Positions 15,001 through 26,862 of a stretch of DNA of 64,000 nucleotides are shown here, piece after piece. Numbering within the stretch: position 1 is the stretch's first letter; each line of letters begins with the position of its first letter. Under the pieces are notes generated by a model that was not told where the DNA came from, ran no database searches, and was given only the letters and a program-made list of their open reading frames with translations. The DNA comes from Typha latifolia (lineage: Eukaryota; Streptophyta; Magnoliopsida; Poales; Typhaceae), in contig CM034106.1 of the NCBI GenBank assembly GCA_019914945.1, forward strand, positions 12,090,501 through 12,154,500. The letters run 5' to 3'. The position numbers were made by a program, and so were the translations under genes.

Positions 15001-15748
15001 ATCAAGTTCTGTGCTTCATATTTAAAAAAATGCTATCTGAGCTGAGATGCTCACTCTTGCAGCTCCACCAGAGACCAACCTCTAAGTGTCGAGAGGGCTA
15101 ATTTTCTTTAAAAACAGCTCAAATAGTGCAGCCAATATCTTGAAGCCACTTATCCCTCTCCAAATTTGACATTGGCAAGCAAATGCATGTTAAAAAGTAC
15201 ATTTAGGTCATTAAAGCTTATAACATATGGTTCTGATCAACAAGATAATAAACAAGCACTGACAGCTGCAATCAGAAGTGGCACTTCCACGGGGAATCCT
15301 AAGATGGTAAATGTTTTTCTAAAGAAAGATGTGTGTTGACACCAAAACCTCAAAATATTCCTCGGAAGACGAGTTCCAACTGAAGCCCTAAAAGGCCATA
15401 AATCAGGTCATATAGGATTCCTTGTCTCCCATTTTCAGCAATCATGGAGACAAAAGAGGACGCGAGAATGGGAGGAAGCCGGATGGAAATAACTAAAGAT
15501 TCAAGAAATAATGCCAAACATACCCCCACTGGAATCGAGAAGAGAACTCATTTACCTTTAGGGTTCTTTAAGGCAAGAAACCGGAAACAGCAAAGATAAC
15601 AACGAAAGAAGCAAGGAAATCATAAAAGATGACGGAGAAAGTCCATTACCTGGCAAAGCTCGCGGTAGATCGTATCGAAGTTGGAATCGTCCAAGCTCTG
15701 GATCAGGAGGCGAATCTGGGCGGAGACAATGGATGGGAACGGAATCAT
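1..15748 (-). CDS. NOT1: CCR4-NOT complex scaffold subunit 1 (NOT1), 5' portion, many exons, cut by left edge
   Basis: NOT1 is the large HEAT-repeat scaffold of the CCR4-NOT deadenylase, which shortens mRNA poly(A) tails in the cytoplasm. The start is the ATG at 15748-15746 (protein begins [20 protein letters not shown]); exon 1 is 15748-15650, exon 2 14309-14009, exon 3 13892-13667, exon 4 13554-13215. Conserved plant blocks follow in order: [22 protein letters not shown] (about 13.5 kb), the TTP-binding segment [19 protein letters not shown] (about 10.4 kb), [19 protein letters not shown] (about 8.9 kb), the MIF4G/CAF1-binding region (about 7.4-5.8 kb, with [13 protein letters not shown] and [20 protein letters not shown]) and the CNOT9-binding DUF3819 region (about 5.4-3.8 kb, [18 protein letters not shown]). 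The last visible exon is about 720-565; the C-terminal Not1 domain lies outside. Plant NOT1 is about 2,400 residues, so roughly two thirds is here. A Ser-Pro-rich tract lies near 5.53 kb. Splice sites are consensus where checked and no disabling change was seen. Confidence 0.95.
4182..4409. repeat. Tandem duplication, period 152 bp, inside a NOT1 intron
   Basis: A block of about 74 bases starting 'cataacaagcaaccatattc' at 4182 recurs at 4334 with almost no change (one clear G/C difference near the end). The spacer carries further copies of 'ggtgaagctttacaatcag' at about 4257 and 4313. It lies in the intron between the exons at about 3.98 and 4.65 kb, so it does not affect coding. High identity points to a recent duplication. 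Confidence 0.85.
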
Positions 15749-16426
15749 CGGGGCGGAGATTAGGGTTTCTTGCGAAAATTTGGATGGAGGAGTGGAGATG
15801 ACCGTGGGATTAAGGTGGAAATCGGATGACTAGGGTTTGAGAAACGAGACCTGGTAGTTCTTCTTCGAGTCCTTGTTTTGGAGCAGTAAGACTTCGATGA
15901 GACTCTTATTTAATTAATGCTGTGGGAACTTATATATATATATATATATACGGCTATATAATATCTACAAATACCTAGTGAAAAAAACTGATGGGAATCG
16001 CAACCACGCTGAATGGCTTTAAAATGACGTATATACCCTTACCATTATTCCCCTCCGCTGTCGAGCCGAGCGCCTCCTGTTAGGTGCACAATCGTCATTT
16101 CAAAAAAAAAAGTCGTATCAAATATTGCTCTCTGTGTGGCATTATAGTTTTGCGACTAATCTCTAATAAATAAGATTAGACGATATTATAACTAATTTAA
16201 AGGCAGCGGTACGATTCGATTATTCGAAGGATTAGGCCAGACAACAATATATGGAATCAACATCCATTGGTAGTACGACGTCGGCCCCACTTAGGATTTC
16301 CAATTATTTATCAGGAGCTTTCCAGCCCCCAGTCCCGAGTTCTATCGTAACGGCTTTGGGCTACTTAATGGGCCTCATTTGGAACTATCTTTTGGGCCGG
16401 CCTCCTAATAGAGTTCTGGGCTAAAA
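15749..16426 (-). promoter_or_regulatory. NOT1 upstream region with a cluster of site II (TGGGCY) motifs
   Basis: Four TGGGCC/T hexamers lie within 66 bases: 16357-16362, 16369-16374, 16393-16398 and 16417-16422. Such site II elements are known TCP-factor targets in promoters of plant housekeeping genes. They sit about 600 bases upstream of the NOT1 ATG. A TA microsatellite (about 15931-15950) lies between. The assignment to NOT1 is inference, because no other gene start is visible nearby. Confidence 0.5.
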
Positions 16427-18050
16427 TACAACCAAGTACTTGACCTCTGGCATATGTAATACCACTAGCATTCAACTTTTGTTACATTTCCAGCTAAACG
16501 AATAATTTTCCAGATTAAAGTTTAAGACATTGAGTAAAATAGATTGGAGGCTTTATCAAAGTTCCTTGTGGAACATTCCTTCATGGGAGCCTTTATGCTT
16601 AATGAGTGATGTGGATCTTTTACTGTGTTCTTGTATGTGCGAGTAAAATGTATAGAGTAGAAATATAATACCAGAGGAAGTGATAGCAATTAATACGGAT
16701 AAAAATGCACTGCATGGAAAGATGGTGTCTGTCAATGTATGGTTATCATTTAAAATAAATAGTCAATAAAATATGAGGCTCTAGGCAAATATGTTGAAAG
16801 GGCCCTTGTACAATTTAGAAACTACTGAATAAATGGTATGAATCATATATAATATATTTGTATATTTAGTGTTTTTTTTTTAGAATTTTGAAAGAATATA
16901 TTACTTTTCGTTAATTCTATCTTATTAGTGTACTCATGTTATTTTTACTAATAATATAATTTTTTATATGTTTATACTCTTAGAAAGTCTCTTATTTACT
17001 TATATACTTCTCTAAATTAATATCTGTATGCATATGCTTCACAAATATTATTTACAAAGATATCCTCTCGGTTACTTTTTAAATTAAGTCTTAATAATTT
17101 AATAAAAATAAAAATACTCTTAACTGCTCTATATATGTAAAATAATTTTAGTAGGAAGATATACATAAATGAGATAAAAGAGATATTTTTAAAGGTTATA
17201 TGCGCATAAAAATCCAATAATGTAATATTTATATTTATAGTATCCTTATGCTAGTCTTCTAGAGGTATGCTATGTTTCTTAGGTCAAAACCTCGAAAGTA
17301 AGCCAGCAGTTACTAAACTATTTCAACATTTGTTTTGGGGCCCTAATATTTACCTATGAGGATATTTTGTTTGGGGCACCAAGACTAAAGCAATTATCAA
17401 TTATTTTGGTGGAGCCTAGGCGATTGCCTCAATTTGCATAAGATATTCTACACTTTGATGCCATTTACAAAGGCACAGTAATTAATGATCCAAAGAGGAT
17501 ATCCACTTTTGTTAGGCTACTGATGTAGAAACCTTCAGTTAGGTACAGGGGTTTGTTTAGTCCCTATCTCAAGAAATCCTCTAGCTAAATCGAATAAGGC
17601 ATATTATGCACGAATAAGACCCCTTATCAGGCAATTAAAGTGTGTCGTAAGAAAATTATCGATCCGCATTCGAAGTAACATACGATTTACTCCTTCCTTC
17701 AATCACCTTCTGGATTCCATTATTTTCAGCATACCATCCCCACCGCGTCCTATCACGTGATGGGAATAATTTTTCTCCCTCTTTTCTGCCAAAAGTTGCA
17801 GGCCCTTACAGGCTTACAGCAGCAACTCACGTGCCACCCCACTCCAATCATCTCCCCCAACAAACCCATCCATGACCCATCGCGCTATCCAATCTCCTTC
17901 CACTTTATTATCATTCACCAACCCACATAGAATCCGAAGAAAGTAATAACCCAAAACACCACGGCAAAAATTAAGTTCATTATTTTTTTTTTCCTTTATT
18001 TTTTTTCGCATACAAACACTTAATCGACTTCTGTAGGAAATTTGTTGGAA

Positions 18051-18091
<41 letters not shown>

Positions 18092-18371
18092 AATAAATTG
18101 AAATTAAGGAGGATTGAATTCGTAAATATAGAAAAAGAGTTATTTGTATGCAATTAACATCAAATATAGGTGGTTATTGCAAAAATAAAAAATAAAAAAC
18201 AAAATAAGCAAGCATTTTGCTAAATCAAGGCTGTTTAATTTGCAAACAGCATTTGCCTTACACCACTCCAAGAATCTCAAATTTATACCAACACAAATTT
18301 CCGAGATCTAGAAGAACATAAAAGTAAAATTAAAAAGAAAAAGAAAGAAAAGGAGAGGAAATCACACTCGA
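16427..18371. other. Intergenic, AT-rich, no gene seen
   Basis: No open frame with protein-like composition was found. The stretch lies between NOT1 upstream sequence and the 3' end of the GATA gene. It contains homopolymer T runs, a TA microsatellite, and two CACGTG palindromes near 17755 and 17828. The 3' untranslated region of the GATA gene must begin just left of 18372. Confidence 0.6.
18053..18088. repeat. (TA)n microsatellite, about 18 units
   Basis: An uninterrupted alternating TA run about 280 bases beyond the GATA stop codon. Likely polymorphic between individuals. Confidence 0.95.
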
Positions 18372-19389
18372 TCAGCAGACGCCGTAGTCATGGAAGAGCA
18401 GCTCCGGTGCGGGGCCGGCAGCGGAGGTGTCGTTTTGGTGGCGGAGGAGGAGGACCTCCTTCTGGCGGCGGAGCTCCATAACCTTGCGGTGGGAGTTGGA
18501 GTGCTGAGTCAGCACGAAGGTTGGGCTGGACGCGGGCCTGTACTCCGGCATCAGGCGCCCCGACTTGTACCGCACCCCGCAAGCATTGCAAAGCGTCTTC
18601 GGGCCCAGAGGCCCCGTCCTCCACTGTGGCGTCTTCTCCGACGCGCAATGCGTGCACCGTCGCACCCCTCCCTCCTCGCTCCCATTACTATTCCCACCAT
18701 TGCTATGCTTGCCTTTATTCCCTTTGGAGTTCGACTTCGTCATCTTTGACGAGGAGAAATCCGAGGAGGAGGAGGTGGAAGAGGTGGTGGTGGAGGAGGG
18801 CGATGATGACAAGGATGTACGCCGACCGCCTCGCGGAACCCGGATCGGGACCGAGGAGTTATCGGCGTGGAGGTGGTTGATGTCGGTCGGGGGAGCGAGG
18901 AGGTTGGTGGCAGGGATGTCGGAGTAGGAGTCGTCGACGAATTTCGATAGCCATTCCAGCTCCGCCGCTTCCTCGCTCTACAAGGTACAAATTAAGTTCT
19001 ACTTGTAAACCAAAACTTGATCTCAAAATATATTCATTACAACGAAAAATTGCAAGTAATTTACTTACTGGAATGTAGATGTCGTCGGCGAAGGAGTGGT
19101 GAAAGGATTGAAGATTAGAGGATGAGACCGCATCCATAGACGGCTCGGGCAGTGGAAATAGATGATCGTCTGTTACAGTTGCAGCGGAAGAAGACACAAA
19201 GAGGTCGTTGTTGGAGAAATCGAGGAGGTCGTCCATGCGAAACGCATCATGAGTAGATGGTTGCCCATACATGTTGCTGGTCATAGCCATGGATGTAGTA
19301 GTAGGGTTACAAGCATCAGATAAGGATGTTCCCATCCCCATTCCCATGCCATACTCAAACCCCATTCCCATTTCCCACTCTCGTGCCAT
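18372..19389 (-). CDS. GATA-type zinc finger transcription factor, subfamily A, two exons
   Basis: Nuclear DNA-binding factor predicted to recognise GATA motifs; plant members act in light, development and vascular programmes, but the specific role cannot be read here. Exon 1 is 19389-19069, a 91-base GTAAGT...TAG intron follows, exon 2 is 18977-18372; the product is 308 residues, normal for the subfamily. The N-terminus is acidic and Met/Gly-rich (four 'MG' repeats), with [12 protein letters not shown], and [19 protein letters not shown] spans the splice junction; both blocks are typical of subfamily A. A Ser/Thr-rich linker precedes the C-X2-C-X18-C-X2-C finger (Cys215, 218, 237, 240) with [19 protein letters not shown] and the [14 protein letters not shown] tail. 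[12 protein letters not shown] follows. Exon 2 is much richer in GC than the flanks, which creates long meaningless frames on the opposite strand. Confidence 0.96.
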
Positions 19390-20760
19390 GATGCTAAGCT
19401 AGCTCTTCTCCAAGCCTTAGACTTGGTTTGCTTTTTCTAGTGGGAGTGGAGGAGGGAGTGAGAGGATGAGGAGAAACAAGTGGGGGCTATGGGGGGTTTT
19501 AATCGCTCACTTTGTTATAGCTAGCTCGGAACAAAATAATACAAGGCCAATTAATTACGACTCCAATAATAAACACTGATAAATTAGAATGCGGATAAAT
19601 TAACGAAGCTGCAGCTCGCTAACCCAGCACGAATACAGCACTAACGCGACCAATGCACTGCACCCATACCAACACCCATATGTCCTCCATTCCTCACCCC
19701 CCAACCTCCTACTGCTCCAAGTGCTTTAAATTCGTGTTATTTTCACGCCCCCCCCTCTCTCTCTCTCCTCTCTTAAATTTCTCCCTTTTGCCATGTGATG
19801 CTGTGAGTTGGACTCTTACACGCCGCTTTTTTTTTTTCAAAGAAAAAAAAAAGGCTTCAACAAATGTTGCTTGCCTCGGGGTGGATTCTTTGACAGAGTA
19901 AACTTCGAGAGATAAGTTTATATAGCTTACTGTGGTCGTCTCTACCTCGGTTTGTTCACTTTTGCCAATGCATCGGAGAGCAGTAAAGTAATCAAAGGGA
20001 CTCTAGCTTCATGATGATTATTTTCTCGAAAACAATCATGGTGAATTATTTATCAATTTTGGGCTAGGATTTCCACCGTGATAATGCATGAGAGGTCATA
20101 GTCGTGAGCATGATCATTTGAGATTATATTATTTACTGTACAACAACCATTACTTATAAAAGAAAATAAAAGGAAGGAAAGAAAGACGAAGAAGGAAAAA
20201 AATGGGGGTACTTCTGCGCTTACTTCGCCGGCATAGCTGCAGAAGGATCAAGCAGTGATTAGGTGCTTCTTGCGAAACATCTAACAAGTTCATGCACTGA
20301 CGTAATAAAGCGAGTATGGTCCCACCGACGTCCTGGGCCCCGCTCTTCTCAGACTGGAAGGCGCCAACTTGTGCTGCTTGCTGTGTGGTGGAACCCGCAG
20401 CGGAGGCAAGTGGTGGTTGTTACCGCAGGTAAAGGATGCCGAGGTGAAGACACGTGTAGTGTCGGCTATGTGGGGACCACCTCCGTACCCCCCGTTCCCT
20501 CTCTTTCTCTCCCTTCCGCGTTTACTTTTCCTTTCACCTTTCCCCAAAGTGTCCCCGCCTCTCTTTCAACACCCAACTAACTGTTTATTACAAGAATAAC
20601 AAGAGAAGAGGCGATGCTAAGGGTACGTTATAATGTACCATAAACACTATTTAGATGTATTATATTCTACTATAACATGGGAAGGGTTACCAGTGGCGTT
20701 ATTAGCTTTGTTTACCGTTGTTTAGTGCCACTTGAGAGTTGAGACAGTACGCGTCAATAA
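19390..20760. other. Intergenic; GATA gene upstream region and unassigned sequence
   Basis: The first few hundred bases must contain the GATA promoter and 5' leader (minus strand), with CT-rich microsatellite-like runs around 19750-19770 and a poly-T/poly-A pair near 19827-19851. The stretch at 20300-20570 is GC-rich but its frames on both strands show no recognisable domain. No gene is called. Confidence 0.5.
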
Positions 20761-21740
20761 TATTTGTTGGTACTGTCATTTATAGTAAAAGATAAAACGA
20801 TGAAATATTAGGTTGTCAGATAAAATAAATAAATAAAATTCTCAAAAAATGAGGAGTTATTTTAATTTCTGGTTAGGTATTTAAATGTAAAAAGAAGAAA
20901 AGGTTCCACGTTAAGACTTAATACACATCAATATGCATCGTCTCTGGTACATAAAGCTTTTCTACTAAAAGATAAAACGGTGAAAATTGTTGGTACCATC
21001 TTGGATGCGTTTACTTGCAAGATAAAATAAAATACTAGGATTAGGATAAAAATAAGGAATTATCTCGAGGTAAATAAAATTTTATTCTGATTTTTGTATT
21101 AAGTGTTTAATTATATAAAAAGCAACAAAAATACGGTTACTGTTTGACTACGATAGTAGAGAGTAAAACATTATACCTAAGAAATAGGTCCAATTTAAAT
21201 GGAATTTGTAGTTTTATTTTACCACTATTATTTATAATAATAATATTATTTTAATAATATCTAACCAAAAAGTAATTTAACTTAATTCACTATAATTTAA
21301 TTATAAATACTATGGACATTTTTATCAAAATAATTTCACTGCTAATATTATATTATCATATATTTAAAATAGTGATGGCAAATTGATCAATTTTTGTTGG
21401 GATAAAAGAGTCGGATAATTTTTTTTATCCCAATCAAAACTTAGGATAAAGATAAATGAATAAAAAGTTGTAATATTGAGATTATTTTTAGAATTTATAA
21501 CCAAAAGTAATTTAACTTAATTCACTATAATTTAAATATAAATACTATGAATATTTTGATCAAAACAATTTCACTATAAACGTATTCTAATATATTTAAA
21601 ATATACTAGAGTAGTGATGGGAAATTGATCGATTTTCTTTTGGGATAAAAGAGATGGATAACTTCTTCTTTTTATCTTAATCAAAACTTAGAGTAAAAAT
21701 AAATGAATTAAATATAGTTTATCTTTTTTGTATACCAAAC
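20761..21740. repeat. AT-rich repetitive block including a tandem duplication of about 236 bp
   Basis: The sequence 'aagtaatttaacttaattc' at about 21270 recurs at about 21506, and similarity runs to about 21.72 kb (the same order of 'actataattta', 'aatttcact', 'gggataaaagag', 'atcaaaactta'). The copies differ at many positions and by small indels. Looser relatives of the 'gataaaat...gagttat' part occur at about 20.8 and 21.0 kb. It may be an old non-autonomous DNA transposon or a decayed satellite; no terminal inverted repeat or target duplication was established. Confidence 0.7.
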
Positions 21741-21759
21741 TTAATCCCCACTACGTCCA

Positions 21760-22860
21760 CTCCATGTCACTCGTACGTGAGCCCATCGTACAGAACACTA
21801 GCTAAGCAGTATTCCCACGTGCTCACGTGACAGTACGGTCGTGTATTCCACCGGCCGACGTGGCCGTTCTTGCCGCTCTTCGTCCATCCGTCGCCAGCTG
21901 TACCCGTCCACATCACACCTCTGTACGGTCCTGGACCACCCACCTTTCCGTGTCCTCCAGCTGCGGTCTGTGGATAAATAGCACTGTTTATTTCGAGAAG
22001 TCGAACTTCCATGTGTTCAATTAGTAAATAAATTTTTACTAGCTACTGATTAATTTCATAATTACATTAGAAAAATAATGCAATTTAGAGCAGGAATACG
22101 AATATATATATATATATATATATATACGACGATGTGGGTCCCGCAAAGAGGCGCAAGGGAAGCAGCACCGGAGTCCGGAGCTGCCGTATGGAAAGAGGAC
22201 AGGATGAGGAGGGGTTTGCAGGGGCAGGGGAGATGGTGGCGAAAGGCATCGAATCACGTGAGTGCGATGGGGATCCCGAGGCGTGGAGGCCGGGATCCCC
22301 GCGGCACATGCGAGCTCGTGCTCGCGGTTTCCCTGCACGTGATTCGGCCTCTATCATACTATTACGCTAACGAATTTATTAAGCCGCAAAAAGGCTACGC
22401 TGTCTCCCTAATGATAACCTTAATTCTGATCGCGTGGGTCCCCCTCCTCTGGTGATGGGCTGCTAGTAGAGAGTACGGTCCTCCGCGGGTGACCATAACG
22501 GCGAGGCCGTCGGTCGGGAAACTTCGTGGGCTCCTTCGAGACCGACACGTAACAGCGAAGCACGTGGAAGTTCCTGTCAGGCCGCTATCCCAGGACTGCC
22601 AGGTGTCGGTGAGCAGAGCGCCGAATTCCCCGGTCTGCCGACGTGAGGCCTCGGGAGCGGGGCCCGCACCCTCCCGCAGAAAATAAGCTATGCGGAACAG
22701 AAAGCACGTGGGTGGAGTCAGGTGTGTCAGGTGCGGGGTTGGGAGCTGGTCCTCGTTTTTGCCTTCCTTTGTTAAAAAGACCGAAGGCATAGGTGGAGGC
22801 ACGACTTAGCTCCCTCTGCCGCAAAAAAGACGTGCCTTTGGACCGCACTTCATTTGAAGG
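21760..22860. promoter_or_regulatory. GC-rich orphan stretch with many CACGTG (G-box) palindromes
   Basis: CACGTG occurs at 21816, 21824, 22255, 22336, 22561 and 22705, with another at 23738 outside the block; further ACGTG cores lie at about 21855, 22642 and 22830. The octamer-like GTACGGTC occurs near 21832, 21923 and 22473. CACGTG is the core target of plant bZIP and bHLH factors. No gene start is recognisable on either side, and the open frames on both strands look like by-products of GC content. Function is unknown. Confidence 0.4.
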
Positions 22861-25800
22861 ATATGCTTATCCTAAGCTATCAATGCATTCAGCTCGAAAG
22901 TATATATATATATATATATATCTTTTTCAGTTTAGCACTTTTCTCGAATGAAATGATTTTAGTCGAGAAGCCCTTCTCTTTATTCGTATTGTTACAAATC
23001 CTAGTGTATTGTATTATAACATTGAAATTATTTATTTTAGAATAGGTATTTTCACACCGTATAAATATGATCCCTTTATTTTGAGATAATTGCTCTCCTC
23101 TAGCTCCATCAATCCCTATGATCTTATATAGTATGCCATTGGTGCACCTTATTGTGATTATATATATATATATGACGTATGACTGGTGATTGCTTCGGAA
23201 TGATATAGACATGCTCAGTAGTAAGTGGGGCTGTTTGTTTCACAAGTAGTGCTTTCTTTTTGCAGTTTGGCACCCACTAAATCAGTATTTGAAAGTTATC
23301 CACAGATCTGTTGATTTACTTATTGCTCTATAAACTTAAATGTTTAAAGAACATTAATTTATATTTTACATTTAACGTGAACTTGCAGTGCAATTGCCAT
23401 AAAATAAAAGGGTCGGGAGTAGTGAAGTGTGAATCAAACCATATTGTGGGATTAACGTTGATAGTGATAGGCTCTACTGTATTTAGTTAAAGAGGTGAAG
23501 CCTAAAATTAGGTGTATATACACGTCACCCGTATCAGGGTCATCATAATTAAAAAGAACACAAAAGATTCCGTGTTTAAGAAGCCACTTATAGAAACTAA
23601 ACAAACAATCAGGTGCAGACCGAAAGTGACCGGAAGTCACTCTCCTAAAGGTCGGAAAAACAACAAATCCAGCTTATGCAAGTAATTAATTAAGGTGTCC
23701 GTGTTTTCCAGCTAACAATGATTTTATACATGGATGGCACGTGAAAGAGTGAGGCTGCACATGCATGCATCGCATGATGTCATGCATCCCAAATCAAATA
23801 AAATATTTCGTAGAGTATCTTATTATTATTATTTCTTAAACCAAAAGCTTTTCTTGGCATCTCTTTTCCACTGGTTTTGCTGATGAACCAACCAAAACAA
23901 AGTCTTCCCAAAACTACTCGTCTTTGCAATACGTGCGTCTCACGACGTTCGAAGCCATGCATTGGCAACCCACAAACGAAGAGAGGTTCCCATGTCAAAG
24001 TCAACTCCAACCAGAGCTTATATCGAGGATGAAAATTTAATAAAGAAAATAAAGGGAGACCCGGGTTGGCTGGCCTTTTTTATTTCGAATAATTTACCGC
24101 CCAATGCCTCCTGTGCGAGGGTTGACTTCCCTTGCGTCGAGTGGGAGAGCTCCGCAATAGATGCGTAGTAAACTAAATGTCTTCAAGAATTTCCATCTAA
24201 GGTAAGAATTGGGCACACATAGTTCGTGAAATAAGAATATAATTATTCGAATATAAGTCTTCGGATCCATACTAGTATAATAATACATACATATCTCTCC
24301 TTCAATCGTTCATCTAATATTTTTATATCTTAAAAAATATCATTTTAATTAATTATTATTTCCCTCTCTCTACCATTCTATTTATAAAAAAGTATTTTAT
24401 ACATTTGCCAAATTATTAATTCAAATTTATATCACATAAAAAATAATTATTGTATATTATATTAAAATATAATAAATACCAGCCTAAGCTCTATTATGCT
24501 AGTATAAAAATTAGAATAATTATACTAGTAATGACTTTATTATTGTGAAGCCACAATATGTTAGTAATAAGTTAATCACTCATAAAAAGCGTGAACTCTT
24601 CGTAGACAAAACGTTAAAATAAAAAAAACGAATGTAACAATAACAATTCTCCTTTTCTTTTTATAGACCAGAAAATAATCAATTGAGTAAAGAAGTAGAG
24701 CTGTGTTCCCTGCTTTGCAAAAGAAAAAGAAATGCAATTACAATTGATTGATCGATAAATCAGCAAAAAGCGCATGCAAGAAAAATACACCCAAAACTTC
24801 TCTATTCAAAATCTCTAGCAACCTTGGGATACATCATACATGAGGACCATCCAGCACGGTTCGATAACAGCTGACAGTTGGGTTATTTGCTTATACATGA
24901 ATGACTTTGCATTCCTTCAGATCGTCACAAATTGAAAGGTCACAGAATTGAGTTGTTATTGTAGCTGATCATTGTCACAATCAATAATAAGTTTAACGAT
25001 CCCCTACTTCCCGTGTTTTTAATGATATAGCACTCTAGCTTCAAAAATATTAGGCAGAAAGTCAATGGCTCCTGCAGCAATCAAGAAAATGTTAGGCAGG
25101 AGTCAAATATTTTAGATGTAATAGCCAGAGCCATGTCCTCATTCCTCAGATTTATGCCCTCATGTAGACAATCTCATTCAAAGTGAACATACAAACCAAA
25201 TGTATGACAAGGATCCAACCTCGCCTTACACTAGGCACTAGAACTCATCAGTACAATAAAAATCTTTTGGCAAATTGATGCACAAAACTACACTGTCAAA
25301 CCTCACAAAACCGATCGGTTCAAACAGGGGAATTCTCAAAATACCATGCTCCAAACCAACTAATCGTGCTTATAGTTAAAGCACCAATAAGTATACAATT
25401 ATTCTTCACCATTATTATGTTTAAGTACATATAACTCAACTCAATCAGCAATAAGGGCTCATTCTTGAATTATGTTAGGCAAAAAAATAATGCTCAATGC
25501 CAAGTATTTCTTTCAAGCATTAGCAGTTTATATTTGACTGCAGAAGTCAAGTACAGAGAAACATGTGAAGCAAAACAAGTAAAGTCACCAGCTATTTTCT
25601 TCGAAGGACTAATAAATTTAAATTACTGTAAATCAAATACAATAAGATGGTTTTCAGGTTTCACTGTTTGAACAAGTAGTAATCTCTAATATAAGTAAGA
25701 TCATAAAATTTCATCCATCAGTGAAGTAAAAAGAAGTTTAAAACCATGTCCATAATATTCAAGATAAATAGCTTATCACATCATGAAGGCCATGTAAAGG

Positions 25801-26640
25801 GAGACACTGCGAAACAAATGATGAACGTATATGTTTGTTTAAAAATGAGCAACATCTTGGTTATGTCAAATAGTGGTGGTAAAATCTCCACAGAGGAGTA
25901 GCAGCTATGAAGTTAGAGGAAGGTTGCGTTACTAACCTGAAATATATGCAGAAGTACCGAGAAATCTACAATTAAACAAAAGAAGCTTCAAGTACAACTT
26001 ATTTGCAGCCAAGCAACCTGAACGCTATAATGGAAAACCAACAACAAGCTCTGATCAAATTATGCCGACATGTATTGCAAATACCCAGCAAGCAAACAAA
26101 CAATTACACCAAAATCTCAGTATAATCTTCCTTTGCAGGTGTGCCAATAGTCCAACACGACCGTAACATTTTAATGTATAAAACAAGTAGACATTCTCAT
26201 GCTTAGGCATTTACTCGATAAGACAAGACTCAACAATGCTTAATCTTAGCACAAGCACAAGTTTATTCAAGCTCTTTATGTGCTAAATTGCAATCTTCAA
26301 CCTTAATAGAATACATATGGATTTTGGTTCAAGATGCAAACATAGGATATCTCAATGTATTGTCAATAATCGTTGTTTATGACCATCACTTGTTTTATAG
26401 TAGCAATCAAGATGCATTATAAACATCTCGAAACCAATTATTAGAACAATCCAAATTAAAACAGTAAAGAAATCACATCGGAGTATCGATTACTGTAAGG
26501 AATTCATGATGCCTCACAAGCAAGAAGCAATACAAGTAAAGGACATGCAAATTAGGGAAAGACATTAATATATATATATTCTATGGAGATGGGCAAGTCT
26601 ACATAAGGAGCCGAAACGATTCTATCGAGAGGATCCCAGG
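22861..26640. other. Long intergenic stretch, no coding gene seen
   Basis: AT-rich DNA with TA microsatellites near 22900 and 23158, and runs of short repeats. From about 24.7 to 26.6 kb the base composition resembles untranslated or intron sequence, and no open frame over 70 codons is seen on the minus strand there. A non-coding minus-strand transcript from the promoter-like sequence at 26.64 kb is possible but unproven. Confidence 0.45.
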
Positions 26641-26862
26641 TAGAGACTAGGGTTAGGGTTTAGAAGATGGAGAGGGGAGAGAGCTCAGCATCAATTTCAA
26701 AATGTTCCGCATAGTATTCTTATGCGAGTGGCAGTGGGCGGTAAGGATGAGACCGTGCATATAATATATTCGTGCGGAAACATTTGGGCAAATATCGAAC
26801 GGACGGCTGAGATGAAATCAGGATGGTTCTTCGCTATTCTATATATATGCTTAAACCCTAGC
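26641..26862. promoter_or_regulatory. Possible divergent promoter with telo-box motifs on both strands
   Basis: At 26648-26663 the plus strand reads 'ctagggttagggttta', that is AAACCCTAACCCTAG on the minus strand. At 26852-26861 the plus strand reads TAAACCCTAG, just downstream of a TATA-like 'tctatatatatg' (26838-26849). Telo-boxes (AAACCCTAA) commonly sit in 5' leaders of plant translation-related genes. The arrangement suggests two start sites facing apart by about 200 bases. No recognised coding gene follows on either side. Confidence 0.4.

Noticed and set aside
18388..18927. Plus-strand frames of about 120 codons over the GATA gene
   Set aside because: Composition artefacts opposite a GC-rich zinc-finger exon; no domain signal.
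22039..22848. Overlapping frames of 65-135 codons on both strands in the GC-rich block
   Set aside because: All six frames look alike (Arg/Pro/Ser-rich), several run through a TA microsatellite as Ile-Tyr repeats, and none shows a family motif.
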